NCBI GenBank assembly: GCA_002786025.1
Contig: NHNW01000001.1
Coordinates: 1,736,001-1,800,000, forward strand
Direction of reading: 5' to 3'
Source of the DNA: Zasmidium citrigriseum
Lineage: Eukaryota; Ascomycota; Dothideomycetes; Mycosphaerellales; Mycosphaerellaceae
DNA: 64,000 nucleotides
Positions 9,437 to 21,896 of this stretch are shown here, piece after piece. The notes beneath the pieces are model-generated. The model did no database searches. It saw only the letters and a list, made by a program, of their open reading frames with translations, and was not told the DNA's origin. Positions within the stretch are counted from its first letter, which is position 1. Each line of letters starts with the position of its first letter. Position numbers and translations under genes: made by a program.

Positions 9437-11014
9437 CTAGTCCTCCGTGAACTCCACCATGACGCTGCCGTTCTTCAATCCGGCCTCCTCAATTGACTTG
9501 TCAAGCAGATCCTCGTCCATGAGGTTCTTGCCCATGAAGATCATCTCGAAAGGCGCGCCGGCGGGCATGCCTTCCATCGGAGTTGCTTTGAGCCATTCGT
9601 AGAGGCGGCGGACGGGGTCTTTGAGGGCGAAGCGGCGCACGACACGGCCGCCGGAGTATCTGAATTGGATGCGGGTGGTGTCTGGTGTCGCTGCGGGCTC
9701 CTCGTGTGGCTTGTCGGATGCGATTCGAGAGAACGGGGTGTCTTCTTGTGGTTCTGGTTCATCGACGTCCATCGATGAGGACTCGGCGCCGACTGGTGCT
9801 TTGCCCTTGCCGTTGACGTTCTCCACCGACTTCGTGAGTGCATCTGGGTCTTCATCTTTGGGACCTGCGGAGCCGTTGGCCAGGCTGGCCTGTAGAGCCA
9901 TCTCCATCATCTCCTCTTCACTCATTTGTGCGACGTCTTTCTTGCTCTCTTTCCGCTGCTTTTGCACTGGGTTCTTCTTTTGCATGTTCAAGCTGTAGCG
10001 GTCGAGGAACTCGTGAAGGTCCATGAGGAAGTCGGAGGCTTTTGGTGCTGGCGAGCCAGACCAGACCTTGACTTGTTCGCCCGTCCGTGGGTCGACGATA
10101 GCGATGTGGGGGTAGGCGTCGTCCGAGTCGCGCATGGTGCTGAGGTAGTACTGCAGATACTCGCGGCCGCGCGGATCATCTTTGTTGAACTGTAGGAAGA
10201 TGAAGTGCTCCTTGATCGTTTCGCGGATGGACTCATTCTTCCAGATGTCGCGGTTCAGTACTTGACAGTCGAAGATGGAGGGGTCCTGCACGTTGACCAA
10301 GATCCACTTCTGCTCCTCCTTGCCCTCGTCTCGTGCATCTGACCACGGCAGATTCGATATCAGCTCGAACGGTGGTCTAAACAGATCGGCAAGATGGCTC
10401 GATTTGGCAGTCTGATCAGAAGCACCACCTGTCGCACGCGACATGGCCTGACGATGGGCCTCGGGATTCGAGGGGTCGTCATTTGCCCAAATGGATGCCG
10501 AGTTGTTCTGGTTGAAGATGCCGGGCTGGGCGCGTCGTCGCTGGCGTTCGAAGAGCTGCTGTGCTATAGCCGCGTTCATCTCGCCAGGATCTTGCCGCCA
10601 GTCGCTGCTGCCGGGTCCCACCAGCGTCTCTGTGGTCCTCGCCATGGGCGCTCTGACGCCGTCCTCGTCGAATCCGCCTGCTCCTGCTCCTCTGCTACTG
10701 CCACCGCCGCCGTACATCTCCTCCTGTAGCCGCCGCGCCATAGCAGCGTCATCTTCCACCGAGGGACCTACCTGTGCTGGCCCGCTGCCCGTCTCTTGCA
10801 CGTCTTCATCGTCGGAGCTATCGATCGAGATTGGGTCGGTGCGAGTCGATTGCTGTGGTGCTGCGGGTGGCGGTGCTGATGCACCAAGATCTGGATTGCT
10901 GAAGAACAGTTCGACGGCCTGCTCGACATTGCCGTCGGTGAGCGTGAGGAAGCGCTGGGCCTGCTCGGTGGTGCCCGAGGTGAAGGCGACGAAGGTCGAG
11001 ATTTGCTCGTCCAT
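9437..11014 (-). CDS. UBX5: UBA-UAS-UIM-UBX Cdc48/p97 adaptor (Ubx5/UBXN7 type)
   Basis: 525 residues, intronless. The N-terminal UBA-like domain (MDEQISTFVAFT..VEQAVELFF, residues 1-45) binds ubiquitin. A UAS thioredoxin-like domain lies near residues 180-310 (KWILVNVQDPSIFDCQVLNRD and the FLQFNKDD and PHIAIVDPRTG strands). A UIM helix follows (EEEMMEMALQASL), and a C-terminal UBX domain covers the last 80 residues (RIQFRYSGGRVVRRF to VMVEFTED). This domain order is that of Ubx5/UBXN7, which links Cdc48/p97 to ubiquitylated substrates and cullin-RING ligases. The start at 11014 is chosen because the UBA begins there; 56 further in-frame codons upstream contain no ATG. Confidence 0.88.
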   Translation of the reverse strand: MDEQISTFVAFTSGTTEQAQRFLTLTDGNVEQAVELFFSNPDLGASAPPPAAPQQSTRTDPISIDSSDDEDVQETGSGPAQVGPSVEDDAAMARRLQEEMYGGGGSSRGAGAGGFDEDGVRAPMARTTETLVGPGSSDWRQDPGEMNAAIAQQLFERQRRRAQPGIFNQNNSASIWANDDPSNPEAHRQAMSRATGGASDQTAKSSHLADLFRPPFELISNLPWSDARDEGKEEQKWILVNVQDPSIFDCQVLNRDIWKNESIRETIKEHFIFLQFNKDDPRGREYLQYYLSTMRDSDDAYPHIAIVDPRTGEQVKVWSGSPAPKASDFLMDLHEFLDRYSLNMQKKNPVQKQRKESKKDVAQMSEEEMMEMALQASLANGSAGPKDEDPDALTKSVENVNGKGKAPVGAESSSMDVDEPEPQEDTPFSRIASDKPHEEPAATPDTTRIQFRYSGGRVVRRFALKDPVRRLYEWLKATPMEGMPAGAPFEMIFMGKNLMDEDLLDKSIEEAGLKNGSVMVEFTED

Positions 11015-11493
11015 GATGGGCGATGCGGTGGTGTTGCTGTTCCTCAAGCCTGTGAGAGAACAGGAACAGAAAGTGGTGTTGGTGTTGGTGTGGGTTGGAT
11101 TGTTGGTGTAAGTGTCGAAAGCGGTTGAGGCGTGTGGAAAGACAAAGTCGAGTTCTTGAAGCTCCGAGACGACACACGTCACTCGCGCCTGCCTTCACGA
11201 GCGTAAATGCCCCGCGCCAAGCCCAGCCCATTCATTCACTTGAGACAGGGGTCACGAAGACAATGCTTTGTTAATATGCTACAGGTCATTTCGCGGGAAC
11301 ACGCGTCGATTCGCGTCGATTACGTTTCTTTATGCAGCCTCTATCGCAAAAGCATTGGATGGTATCCTGGTATCATTCTCATCATCCCCTTTTTGTTATC
11401 CCCACGCCATGCAAAGTTCATAATGCCAGCTTCGGATCTGTATGCTATTCTCTCACTGTCTCCTCCAACTCTGTCGTATCATCATCGTCGTCG
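11015..11493. other. Intergenic: UBX promoter and ABC transporter 3' flank
   Basis: 479 bp between the UBX start and the ABC stop, both on the minus strand. Nothing coding is supported. Repeated GGTGTTGGTGTTGGTGTGGG sequence at about 11073-11093 gives a short GT-rich microsatellite-like patch in the UBX leader. Confidence 0.35.
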
Positions 11494-14400
11494 TTAGTAT
11501 CCTTTCCTCATCAGTGCGCTCTCAGTCCTCTCCAAGGCAGGCGATTCTGCATCGAACCTCGCCTCTGCGCTGTCGAAGAAGTCTTCCCGCCTAATGCCAC
11601 TACGATCACACATGCTTCTGAAGATGCCTTGTTGATCGTAGAGGTTGACCGGGCTGTCAAGCTCTGCCACATTGCCCTGATCCATGACAAGGATGCGATC
11701 ATATCCAATGATCGTCTTCAGACGATGGGCAATGCAGAGCAAGGTCTTGCCCTTGAAGCCACGAACGATCGTCCGTTGGATCTTTTGATCAGTCTCGAAG
11801 TCGACCGATGATGTCGCTTCGTCACAGACAATGATCTGCGAGCCTCGTACGAGAGCACGAGCAAGGGCGAGTAGTTGACGCTGGCCGAGCGAGAAGTTGA
11901 GACCCTCGTCTTCGACCGCTGTATCCAGGTGGATACGTCCGCCCTCGTCTTCCATCGTCTGCTCAGCACCAACCAGATCTGCTTGTCGCAAAGCGTGCCA
12001 AAGCTCCAAGTCAGAGTGTTGGTTGAAAGGATCCAAGTTGCTGCGAATTGTTCCGCGGAAGAGGGTAGGGTCTTGCGGTATGATCGCCAGTCTTGAGCGG
12101 AGATCGTGAAGACCAACGGTGGCGATATTGACGCCGTCGATGGATATGCTGCCTCCAGACAATTCAACAAGTCTGAAGAGTGTCGACATGATAGTCGACT
12201 TGCCAGCGCCAGTGCGACCCACAACACCGATGCGCTCTCCAGGGCGAACGTTCATCGTCAATCCCTTCAGTACAAGCGGCAAGCCATCACGGTAGCGCAT
12301 TTGCACATTGTCGAACTTGATCTGGCCTTTCTCAGGCCAGGACGGTCGAACATCGCCCAGATGGAGCGGCGCTTCTTCTTCCAACTTGGTGCCGTAGTAG
12401 TGGATACGTTCGGTAGAGTTCATGTTGTTCTCAACTTCAGCCAGCTGTCGAACAGTGAACTGAATCATCTGTACAATGGACAGAATGTATGACAGCACCA
12501 GACCGCCGGTACTAGGGTTGATCGAGAAACGCGAGGTGACGACCAGAATACCGACAACGAATACAAGGATGTTGCCAAGTGCATCGAGACGAACTGAGAG
12601 CCATCGCTGGTTAGCGAAGGTGAGGAAGTATGCGCCATCCATGGAGTCGACCGACTCGTCAACCCGAAGACCGAATTGCTTCTGCACACCATATGCTCGA
12701 ATGGTGGGTGTGCCGTTGACAGCCTCGCTGAAGCGTGCAAAGACAACGCTCCGAAGGACGGCTTCGTGTCGCTTGAGTTCTCGTGCCGATGCGCGGTAGT
12801 ATCCAGCGGAGAAGAGGAAGCACACGGTCAGGGGTACCAAGGCAACAACGAAGTAGTAGTAGTATGCGATGATGAGGATGAAGACCGACAGAATCATGGC
12901 CATGGTCAGGAAGAACATGCGCATCGAATCTGTGAGGGTGTTGTCCATGGTGTCCACGTCCTTGGAGAATCTGTTGCAAGTTAGCGTTGCATCGGTTTCT
13001 TACTCTAGCAATACATACCTGTTGGTGATTCGTCCCAGCGGTGTCGTGTCGAAGAAGGACATCGGAGCTCGCAACACCCTGTACATGGCGCGGTTCATCA
13101 TAGTCTTCGACGCCTTCGTACCGCACACAGTCAAAGTGACCGAAAATGCGAACTGAAGAAGCGCCTGCACAACACCGAGCGCAGCGTAGACGCCAATGTA
13201 GACGCCAAGCTGCAGGTGCCAACGCTGCGAAGTCCAGTACGATAGCCAGAGACTGGTCATGATGTTGGCACCCTGAGCTATGATGAGCAAGAAGATCACA
13301 AGCGGCGCGGCCAGAATCGACCCTGAAGCCCGGATGTACTCCATGTAGACCTCGGAGCCTACACTGTTAACGGCACGCTCTTCCTGCTGCATCAAAGCTG
13401 CAGCGGGCTTCTTCTTGGTCTTCTTGCGTTGTTCTTTCTTCTCTTCCGCGACCTCATCGCCATCGCCTTCGACCTTGTCGCCTTCTTCTTTCTCCTCAGA
13501 CGTCGCTGTTGTCTCCATGAGCTTCTGGAACTCCTCGTCCTTGGCCATCAGCTCAGGGAAGGTGGAGATCTTGTGAATAGCACCATCCTTCATCCAGACG
13601 ATGCGGTCCACACGATGAAGCACATGCAGCTGATGAGTGGCGAGCACTCGAGCCTTGCCTCTGAGCAGACCGCAGATGGCATTGTCCATAATGTGCTTTC
13701 CAACGTGGGCGTCGACAGCAGACAGAGGGTCGTCCATGATGACAATGTCCGCGTTGAAGTAGATTGCACGAGCGATGTTCAAGCGTTGCTTCTGTCCTCC
13801 AGATACCGTGATGCCGCGTTCTCCGATCTCTGTCTGATCGCCGGCTGGCAACATCTCTAGATCAGGTCGCAAGGCACAAGCATCGATGACATCGTTATAC
13901 CATCTCCTGTCGTACTCTTTGCTGAAGGTAATGTTCTCTTTGACTGTGGCGTTCTGAATCCAGGCATACTGTGGACAGAATGCTCGGTTGGCGCCAAATG
14001 TGATGCTGCCTTTCGTCTTGCGCATATCGCCCGCAAGTGCTGCAAGCAGTGAACTCTTGCCAGAGCCGACAGATCCGATGACCGCCACAAGCTCGTCCCG
14101 TCCGACACTGAGATTGATGTCTCGCACCTGGAATGGCTTCTCCTCTTCTTCCTCGGCAGGGCTTCCAGGACTCGTTGGCGTACCAGGTGCTGTATCGCTC
14201 TGCATCTGCTTGGATAGGCGTTTCTCTTCTTTGGCTTTGATCTTGGCCTCTTTCTTCTCCTTCTTGAGCTGCTTCGAGCCCTTCGGATCTTGGCCAGGGG
14301 CCTCTCCAGTATGCTGGCTGGTAGTGCGCTCCCACGTGAAGTCCGCGTTTTCGATTCTGATGGCTGGCTTCGCTTCAGGCTCCCACTCTGCGTCTTCGGT

Positions 14401-16089
14401 CGCTTCTTCTGCGTCCAGGAATTCGGAGATACGGCCCAATGACGCATTGGCGTCAACGACCTGTCCGATGACCATTGGCAGCAGATTGAGGGGAATGCGA
14501 AGCGAGTTGAAAAGTGCCAGCGAGGAGAAGACGGGAGCCGGGTTGAATGAGCCGGCACCGTGGGTCAGGGAGAATGTGATGAAAGCCAGCATTGATGCGA
14601 AGATAGGCAAGGCCATCGACACAGCCATGATACCGTTCCTGATAGAGAGCAGGAACGAGACTTTGTTGATCTCACGAGTCCTGATCTCGTGCAACCGGTC
14701 AAGAAAGCTGGTCTCCCATCCGAAGAACTTGACGAATCGCACAGACGATATGATCTCTTGTGTGAGACTCACTCTCTGATCGGTGATCTTGTTGATGAAT
14801 TTACGGCGGCTCATGAGGGTTCGAACAGCCTTTCCGAGCAGAGGCATCATCAGCACAATAAAGGCGAATCCAGACAAGGCAGAGTAGGTCAGGTTGATGA
14901 GAAGGAGTGCCAGTGTCAGCAAGACTTGGATGGGAGAAGTCCAGATCATGTGGCCCATGCCGCAAGCCTGGTCAACGCGGTATGTGTCAGTAGACATGAG
15001 GTTGACGATTCTGCCATTGCCCCAACCCTGGCCGTCACCAGAGACGCCTTTCTTGTTACCTCTTGCTTTGGTGAGTTTCTTCTTCAGCCACGCCTTTTCT
15101 TCCTTGCTGCCGGGCTCGAAGTCTGGCTTGGCCTCCTCGGGTTCTTGGGCTTTGCCACCAGCTTTCGCTCTGCCGGATAATTTCATTGACTTCTCGAAGA
15201 TGACACTGATAAGGACAGATCGACTCTGTCCACCGACCATCATACCTCGGTACAGAAAGTGGTTCGTACATGCAGACTGTATGATCTGCATTCCGGTGAT
15301 TCCAAGAACAAGTCCGACACCTTCACCAATCGGTGGCTCTGGTCCTAGTCCTTTCGATGCTCTGTAGGCGTTTCCAGCAAATGCGATAAGATACTTCATC
15401 GTGAATGGGGCAAGCACTTGCAGGCACGCGGCAACCAGCTGACAGATACCGCCGATCCAGAATTCTTTCGTATAAGTATCGTAGAGCGCCATCACAAGTG
15501 GAGAGAAGTAATTGTTCTGCTGCTTTCGCCTCTGGAGGGATTCGTGGAGTTTGGTCTTCATGACCTCTACGCTTCGATCCGGATTCACAGCCCAGATGTC
15601 GTTCACTTCCAGAGGGCGTTGGTAGCCGACGCTCATCAGCCGTGATATCCATTGAAAGGTCAATATGCTGAAGAAACCGGCTGTGTGTTCTCGAGATGGC
15701 TGACGTTCATCAGGGATAGGTGGCAGATTCTTGTGCTTGAAAGGGTTGAGTTTTTCGCTCCATGTCTGTTTCCGTGGAGGCTGATCTGATGGTATTGCTT
15801 CACTGGCCATACTCGTGCCAGTCGCCGTCGTCCAATTGCTCTGGGTCCTTTCGACAGTCGGCCGTTCGGCGTGCTTTTCGACGTCGCCATGCTTCTCAAT
15901 GTCGCTGGCATCGTCGTTCGATGAACTCGTCTCCTCGACGGCTTCCCGGTCAATGACTTTCTCGTCGTCGAGATGCTTCTCGTCTACCACAGGCTCCAAC
16001 GGCTCGTCTGCCACAGGTTGAGGATCTCGGGCTTCATTAGCGGCAGCCTGGGTATCGGCAGGCCGCCTCTCTGCGCCAGGGCCCGGCAT
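11494..16089 (-). CDS. YOR1: ABC transporter of the ABCC/MRP group, YOR1-like
   Basis: Exon 1 16089-13019 and exon 2 12970-11494, joined across a 48-bp intron (GTATGT..CTAAC..CAG), code 1515 residues. The order is TMD1-NBD1-TMD2-NBD2 without an N-terminal TMD0, as in Yor1. NBD1 has Walker A GSVGSGKSS, signature VSGGQKQRLNIARA and Walker B IVIMDDPLSAVD. NBD2 has Walker A GRTGAGKST, signature NFSLGQRQL (Leu in place of the first Gly of LSGGQ, as in many ABCC proteins) and Walker B IIVCDEATSSVD. The linker between the halves is Lys/Glu-rich. Yor1-type pumps export organic anions and drugs at the plasma membrane. The intron falls just after the GRITNR segment of TMD2. A charged, low-complexity N-terminal 110 residues precede the first membrane domain. 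Confidence 0.9.
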
Positions 16090-19000
16090 TGTGTATGGGA
16101 AACCAGCTGGTGGGGGTGTAGAACCAGCGGTGGGTAGTTAATTGTCGAACCAAGGGTGATAGTCGCACATGGGAGGAACCAAACCAAGAAGTGTGATGGC
16201 CAGATGTTAAGAGATCGTTGACGAGACGATCGGCGTACGTACAGCTAAGGGCCGAGCACCGGTTGATAATTAGCAATCAAGAGCAGCTATTGGTGCGGAC
16301 AGGTCGAAGGAAACGGTAAAGAAGAAAGAGCTTGTGCCCGCACAACCCCAGCCAAAAGTGCTAGCGGCAAACTCAGCATCTGATCAGTGATGGCCGCCTG
16401 CGTGTGCCAGTCGCATCGACCGCTGCAGTCTGTGGGCAAGTGGGCCGCGTTGCATCTCGAGTGCCGGGATCGACGCCTCTAAGTCCGTGGCCTCTGGAAA
16501 ATTGCAATCTGACTCTCCCCGCGCACAATGGGAAGAAAGCGCGCGAGATGAGATCTGGAATGCATTCTGGTCCTTTGTCGCCGCACGGCCAGCGGCTGCG
16601 ATTCGTGGCGTGCGATTCGCGCGCGTGACAGCAGAATGACCGGCATATCGAAATCCAACGGTCCAGCCCAACGACCACTCCACCTGCAGCAGCAAATATC
16701 GGGGTAGGCGCAAGCTGCGTGCCGATAGCCGACCATACCACTTCACGACAAACGAGCTCTGTTGATGACTGGATGCGGGACGAGGAAGCTTCGTCCTCTC
16801 ATGCACATCAGCAGGAGACTCCCAGACCGACACATCTCTTTCACATCTCTTGATCTCGGCCCTGCTCCGCGTACGGGCTCATCAACACTCTCAGTCCTCA
16901 CCGGTAGCGGCCCACAGCAGACGGCATGCCGGGCCAGATACGATATGGACAGGAGACGTGGCGGCCGGCCAAGGTACGTACTGGTCTCCGCCTATGCAAA
17001 TGCTTTTCCAGAAATTTTGCGGACCCGGTGCCGATGCGTGTACTTCACCACCGCCACTCCTCCCCGTGATGAAGATTTGCCCGCCACTTTGTCGCAACAT
17101 ATCTCCGAATTCGTGGGCAGAGAACGGATGGAAGGCCTCCCGTACGACGTTGCTCGCGTGCTGACCAGCGTGATGACAGCGGAGCCGCTATGCATCGCAT
17201 CGACACCGTTCGCCGCTGGCTGTCACCATGACATGAAGTCCAGTCCACTCCCGGTCCTGGCTGTGCAAGCAAATCCTGGGTGGGAGAGCCACCGCCTGGG
17301 TGGCTGCCACAACTTCGGCCGAAGTTGAAAGATTTTGACCGAGCCTTCAGCCAATCACGTTCCCCGTCATTGTCAAGCGATCGCCAAAGGCTAAAGCTTC
17401 CCCGTCAACGGTAGCACCAAGTCTGCACGTCACCCGCAGCTTCTGCACCTCGAATGTTGAGGAATACGCTGCCCATTTCGCCCAAAGTGCTTCTTTCTGG
17501 AGTGAGTACGGCCGAAGATTACATATTCGTCCTGTCGAGTCATCTTAGAGGCTCGTTCCGTATGCGGCATGCATTTCGATACCATCTCGATGCCTGGAAA
17601 GTCGAGAAGATACATTGGTACCCCGATGGACGGCCAGATGCCATCGCAGACCGTCAGCAGTTGATGGAGTATTCCGTCGAGAGCTGCCCACGGCGGAGCC
17701 CAGCCAACTTCATCAACAACCAGAGACGGCCAATTTGTTCCGCTTTCTGACTCGTCTTCCTGAACGCGACGAAAAAGTCGAGTTGCAAGCTTCGTCTCAC
17801 GTAATGTGGAGATCTGAGCAGCATCTCAAAGTTCGGAGCTGAGCCACATGAAACGAGATCGGAGTCGACACCGCTGTCTGGTACCTCGTGGCGTCTGAAC
17901 GTTCGCCAAGGGTATACAGGCCGTGTTCCAGATGCGACAGGGCCGAGGAATACCGTGTGTTTCGAAGAGGAAGAAGCTGCTTGTGACAGCCAATAGCCAC
18001 GCAGGTCACACGGTCGCCATCCTTCTGGACGATGTCGGCGCAGCTTGTCTCAGTCTCTCTGTCACAAGTAGGCCAGAGAGGAGTATGCATGCGTTGGTCG
18101 AGACTCAAAGATAATGCCAAAGAGACGTCGGTCCAACCCAATGAAAGACTTACACGTTGGTGTGAGGAGCCAGCGGTGTTCACGAGGCTTGACAACAGAG
18201 AAGCGCCTTTTTGAAGAGGCCACACAACCTTGGAACACTCGGCGACTCGCCATCAAGCCGTGACGAATTCCACGGCAAGGCGATTCAACGATGTCAGCCG
18301 CGAAGAGCGCGACCGGCTTGTCTCGGCCTCATACTTCCGGACATGGCATTCTCGATACCATTATCACAACGGGCGAGCGAACGATCGAAACAAGCCACCC
18401 ATTAAACCCTCACTCTGCAATGTCTTCTGCTGGCAAATGTCGCAAGCACCTGAACGGCGAAACATTGGCCCGAGGCCTGGGATTCAGGTGCTTGCCATAG
18501 CATAGGACCAGGCTCGATCTTGTCAACGTACAAGCTCTCATATGGTCGCTATTACACGGGCAAGCGAAAACCCAATTTCAAGGCCACGATCGGGTTGCAG
18601 GGCCCATAGAGAGTTGTAGCATTGACTTTACAGGAGACTTCGGCTGCATTGTACAATTCGAAATCGCGAAATTTCGACTGTTTGAAGAGGCAATGATAGC
18701 AGCTTCTTGAGCGACGCTGCGTTGTCTCTTGGTAGAGGCCTACCCTCAGTGTCCCGGTCAAAGTGGAAGATGCCTCTAGCAATCCCCAACTTCCTCGAGG
18801 AGAGCTAAGAGTGTGACATATCCTCTAATAGCTGAGAGATCTTGTGGGAAGAGCTGGTCTGCCATACTGATCGAAAGAAGAAGTGTACGGTATGAGCAGG
18901 GGATTTCATTCACTTGCGACTTGGCGAATCGGAGGCGCCCGTTGCCAAGAAAACGTCGATGCTTCGGCATCATCGGCAGCCGTTCGTCATCCTTCTCCTC

Positions 19001-19613
19001 AACCCTTCCTCTCATCACCTGAGACCATCAACCAAAGACTTTCTCGTCTCAAACAAACCTTGCTACGGTATCCAGCTCGCCTCCGTCCATGGACACAACA
19101 CAGTTGTCTGCTGAGAGAGCAGCTCACACACCACGCTCTCTCGAACCACGGTCGCTGACATCAGACCCTCGAAGCTCGGGCTCGTGACCACATCGTGGCA
19201 AAACCGCCAGCCCAACCACGCGAACAAACTTTGTACCTTGCAGGCGAAGGCCGGATGCCCGTATGAGGCTCTTTCCATGACTATTCTTGTCCCCTCGAGC
19301 TCTTCTGATTGGTGCGAGCTCCACTCCTCCACAGGTTCGTTACCAGATCTGGGATCGACTCTATCGATTTCTTCAAAGCTTGACAGAGACATACGAGTCG
19401 CCTCCGCGGGCGTGTGTGGTTCATAAGATGGCCGTCGACGTAGACGCTCGTATTTGAGGATTCCGAGTTATCCATCGAAAGGGCTCGTCAGTCGTCATCG
19501 TTTTCTGGGAGTCTACTTTTCTTTGAGGACTTCCCTTCTGTCGTTTCTTCAACCCTGTCTACTACCATTTTGGTATCTTGGTTGTGTTTCTTTTTGATAC
19601 AGCTCTCGTAATT
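16090..19613. other. Gene-poor 3.5-kb interval
   Basis: No ORF here has a recognisable domain. The longest (16762-17328 plus, 188 codons; 17797-18225 minus, 142 codons; 19063-19392 minus, 109 codons) overlap frames on the opposite strand and look like chance. The interval contains a 60-bp dispersed repeat (18740-18799) and, near its right end, the promoter and leader of the GH17 gene (a pyrimidine-rich tract from about 19480). It may be decayed repeat DNA. Confidence 0.4.
18740..18799 (-). repeat. Dispersed 60-bp repeat, copy 1
   Basis: The reverse complement of this segment matches 57102-57161 at 58 of 60 positions; both differences are transitions. Similarity fades quickly outside, apart from a CTTAGC word just beyond one end of each copy. 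The two copies are 38 kb apart and in inverted orientation, so this is a genuine dispersed sequence, perhaps the edge of a transposable-element relic. Confidence 0.75.
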
Positions 19614-21477
19614 ATGCGTTCCTTCGCTATTCTTTCGCTCGCCAGCGCGGCGGCGGCTCAGATGCGTGGTTTCAACTACGGTGCCACGAAGAACGATGGC
19701 TCGGTCAGAGTACAGCAGGACTTTGAGGATGAGTTCAACAGGGCGAAGAACCTCCAGGGCACCTCAGGCTTCACAAGCGGCCGCCTGTACACCATGATCC
19801 AGGGCAACACCGCCGACACAGTCACTTCTGCCATTCCAGCGGCCATCAACACTAAGACCAGCCTCCTGCTTGGTCTCTGGGCCTCTGCTGGCCAGGAAGC
19901 TTTCAACAACGAAATCACTGCGTTGAACAACGCTATCAGCCAGTATGGCAGCGACTTCACGTCCCTGATCGCTGGTATCTCCGTCGGATCTGAGGATCTC
20001 TACCGTGTCTCTCCCACCGGCATTGAGAACAACAGCGGCCTTGGCTCGACCCCAGACGCTCTTGTCAGCTACATTGGCCAGGTCCGTAGCGCGATTGCCA
20101 ACACTGCTGCCTCTGGCGCGAAGGTTGGCCACGTCGACACCTGGACTGCTTGGGTCAATGGCTCGAACGCCGCTGTCATCAACGCTGTTGACTGGCTCGG
20201 CATGGACGGTTACCCTTACTACCAGGTACGCTATTTCACACTATTTCAACAGGATATTCCGGATACTGACGTTCACAGACTACTCAGGCCAACAGCATCG
20301 ACAACGCCATGAACCTCTTCTTCGAGAGCTACAACGCTACTGTTGGTGTTGCCGGCGGCAAGGAGGTTTGGGTCACTGAGGTAAGAAGCGAAAGACAGAA
20401 GCCATGCCACGTTGTCGAAGACACTTGCTAACCTTGGGTCTTTCTCTTTTGCAGACCGGTTATCCTTACCAGGGCCCACAGGCAGGCCAGTCTGTCGCCT
20501 CGATCGCTAACGCTGAGCGATACTGGCAGGAGGTTGCTTGCCGTCTTCTCGGCTCTGTCAACACCTGGTGGTTCACTCTCTGGGACCCAAAGGCTAGCTC
20601 TTCTGAGGTCTCTTTCGGCGTCGTTGGTCCAAACTTGGACAGTGCTCCAATCTACAACCTCCAGTGCAGCGGTGTCCCAACCTCTGCGAAGAGCAGCGCT
20701 TCTGCCCCATCGAGCACCGCCATGTCCCCAACCATGCCAACGACCAAGCCCGCCGAGACCGCCTCCTCGATCATCACGACCCCAGAGAAGGAGTCCGCAC
20801 CAGCGACCGTGGTCACCTCTGCTGCCTCCGCCCCAGCAGGCGGCAACACCAAGACCGACTACCAAACCACCCTGATCACCGTCACCTCGTGCCCCGGCGG
20901 CTGCCCCAAGGAAAGCCAAACCGCAGTGCAGCCTCCACCACAATCCACACCCGCCAGCAACCCACCACCATCGTCTGGCAACGGCAAGACCTGCCCAACC
21001 GCTTTGACGGGCACCTGGGAATACCCACACCTCATCGTCCCCATCTCCTCCTCTAGCCCATCGACCGCCTACGGAACCTCCTACAACGGCAAGCTCTCCC
21101 CCAGCATGTCCAGCATCTTCAACTTCGACATCCCGGCCTCCTACGCCGGAAAGACCTGCAGCCTCGTCTTCCTCTTCCCCGAACAGAAAGATCTCGAAAC
21201 CTCCTCATACACCTTCAATGGCAAGGGTGGGATTAAGGTCTCCGAGCTTAAGAGCCCGGCGACTGAGCAGACCACTTACGAGACTTGCCCGGCGAAGAGC
21301 GGTATGAGCCAGACTATCTCCAGCGTTGCTCCTGGCAACTCATACGCGGTTTTCAGCCATGAGTGTGGTGCTGGACAGCGCGTGGCATTCGAGATGGAGT
21401 CTGTCGGGGGTTTGGAATTGGAGTATTTCCAAGACTACAATCCATCGCCTATTGGTGCTTACATCACCGTCTGCTAG
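19614..21477 (+). CDS. Secreted GH17 endo-beta-1,3-glucanase with But2-type C-terminal domain
   Basis: Exons 19614-20225, 20279-20380 and 20455-21477 code 578 residues. The signal peptide is [16 protein letters not shown]. The GH17 TIM barrel follows to about residue 340, with the acid/base Glu in [11 protein letters not shown] and the nucleophile Glu in VWVTE|TGYP, which intron 2 splits. The WWFTLWDP segment closes the barrel. A Ser/Thr/Pro-rich linker of about 90 residues leads to a C-terminal domain ([19 protein letters not shown] to YITVC) that resembles the But2 C-terminal family seen at the ends of fungal secreted proteins. The likely role is remodelling of cell-wall beta-1,3-glucan. 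The But2-like assignment is from pattern memory and less certain than GH17. No GPI signal is evident, so the protein is probably free or wall-bound through its C-domain. Confidence 0.82.
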
Positions 21478-21896
21478 ATGGAATGTTCAAAACCGACAGA
21501 AAGACATGAAGATGTATGAATTGAAATGACCTTCTTGAATGTGGGAAAGTATTAGAGATTTATGAAACGCAAGAGAACATGTAATGAATAATGCAGAAGC
21601 TTTTTGACGAGTTCTCTTCGACGTGTGTACCGTACTTCTTTCTTGTCCGTGATGGGAATCTTGGAATTGGACACTGAACGAGTCTTTTTAAAGTTGAGAA
21701 AATACGTCAGCGGCCGAGGCATGTGCCAATTCTTGTTCCTACCTACCTACGTAGATCATGCAGATGTGGGGAGCTCACCTCCTGTGTCCAGGTCAAGGAA
21801 GTAGAAGTTTGTATTCGATGCCGTGAAGCACAATCTTTCATCTCACTCCTCTGCAGACCGGTTCCTATTGATAAACCCTTCGATTCATCGTTCACA
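21478..21896. other. Intergenic, GH17 3' flank and promoter of next gene
   Basis: 419 bp with no supported exon. It has an A/T-rich 3' flank (polyadenylation-like ATGAATAATG near 21585) and a CCTACCTACCTACGTAG tetranucleotide run near 21738-21755, ahead of the start at 21897. Confidence 0.35.

Noticed and set aside
13988..14779. 263-codon plus-strand ORF
   Set aside because: Antisense to the YOR1-like ABC gene.
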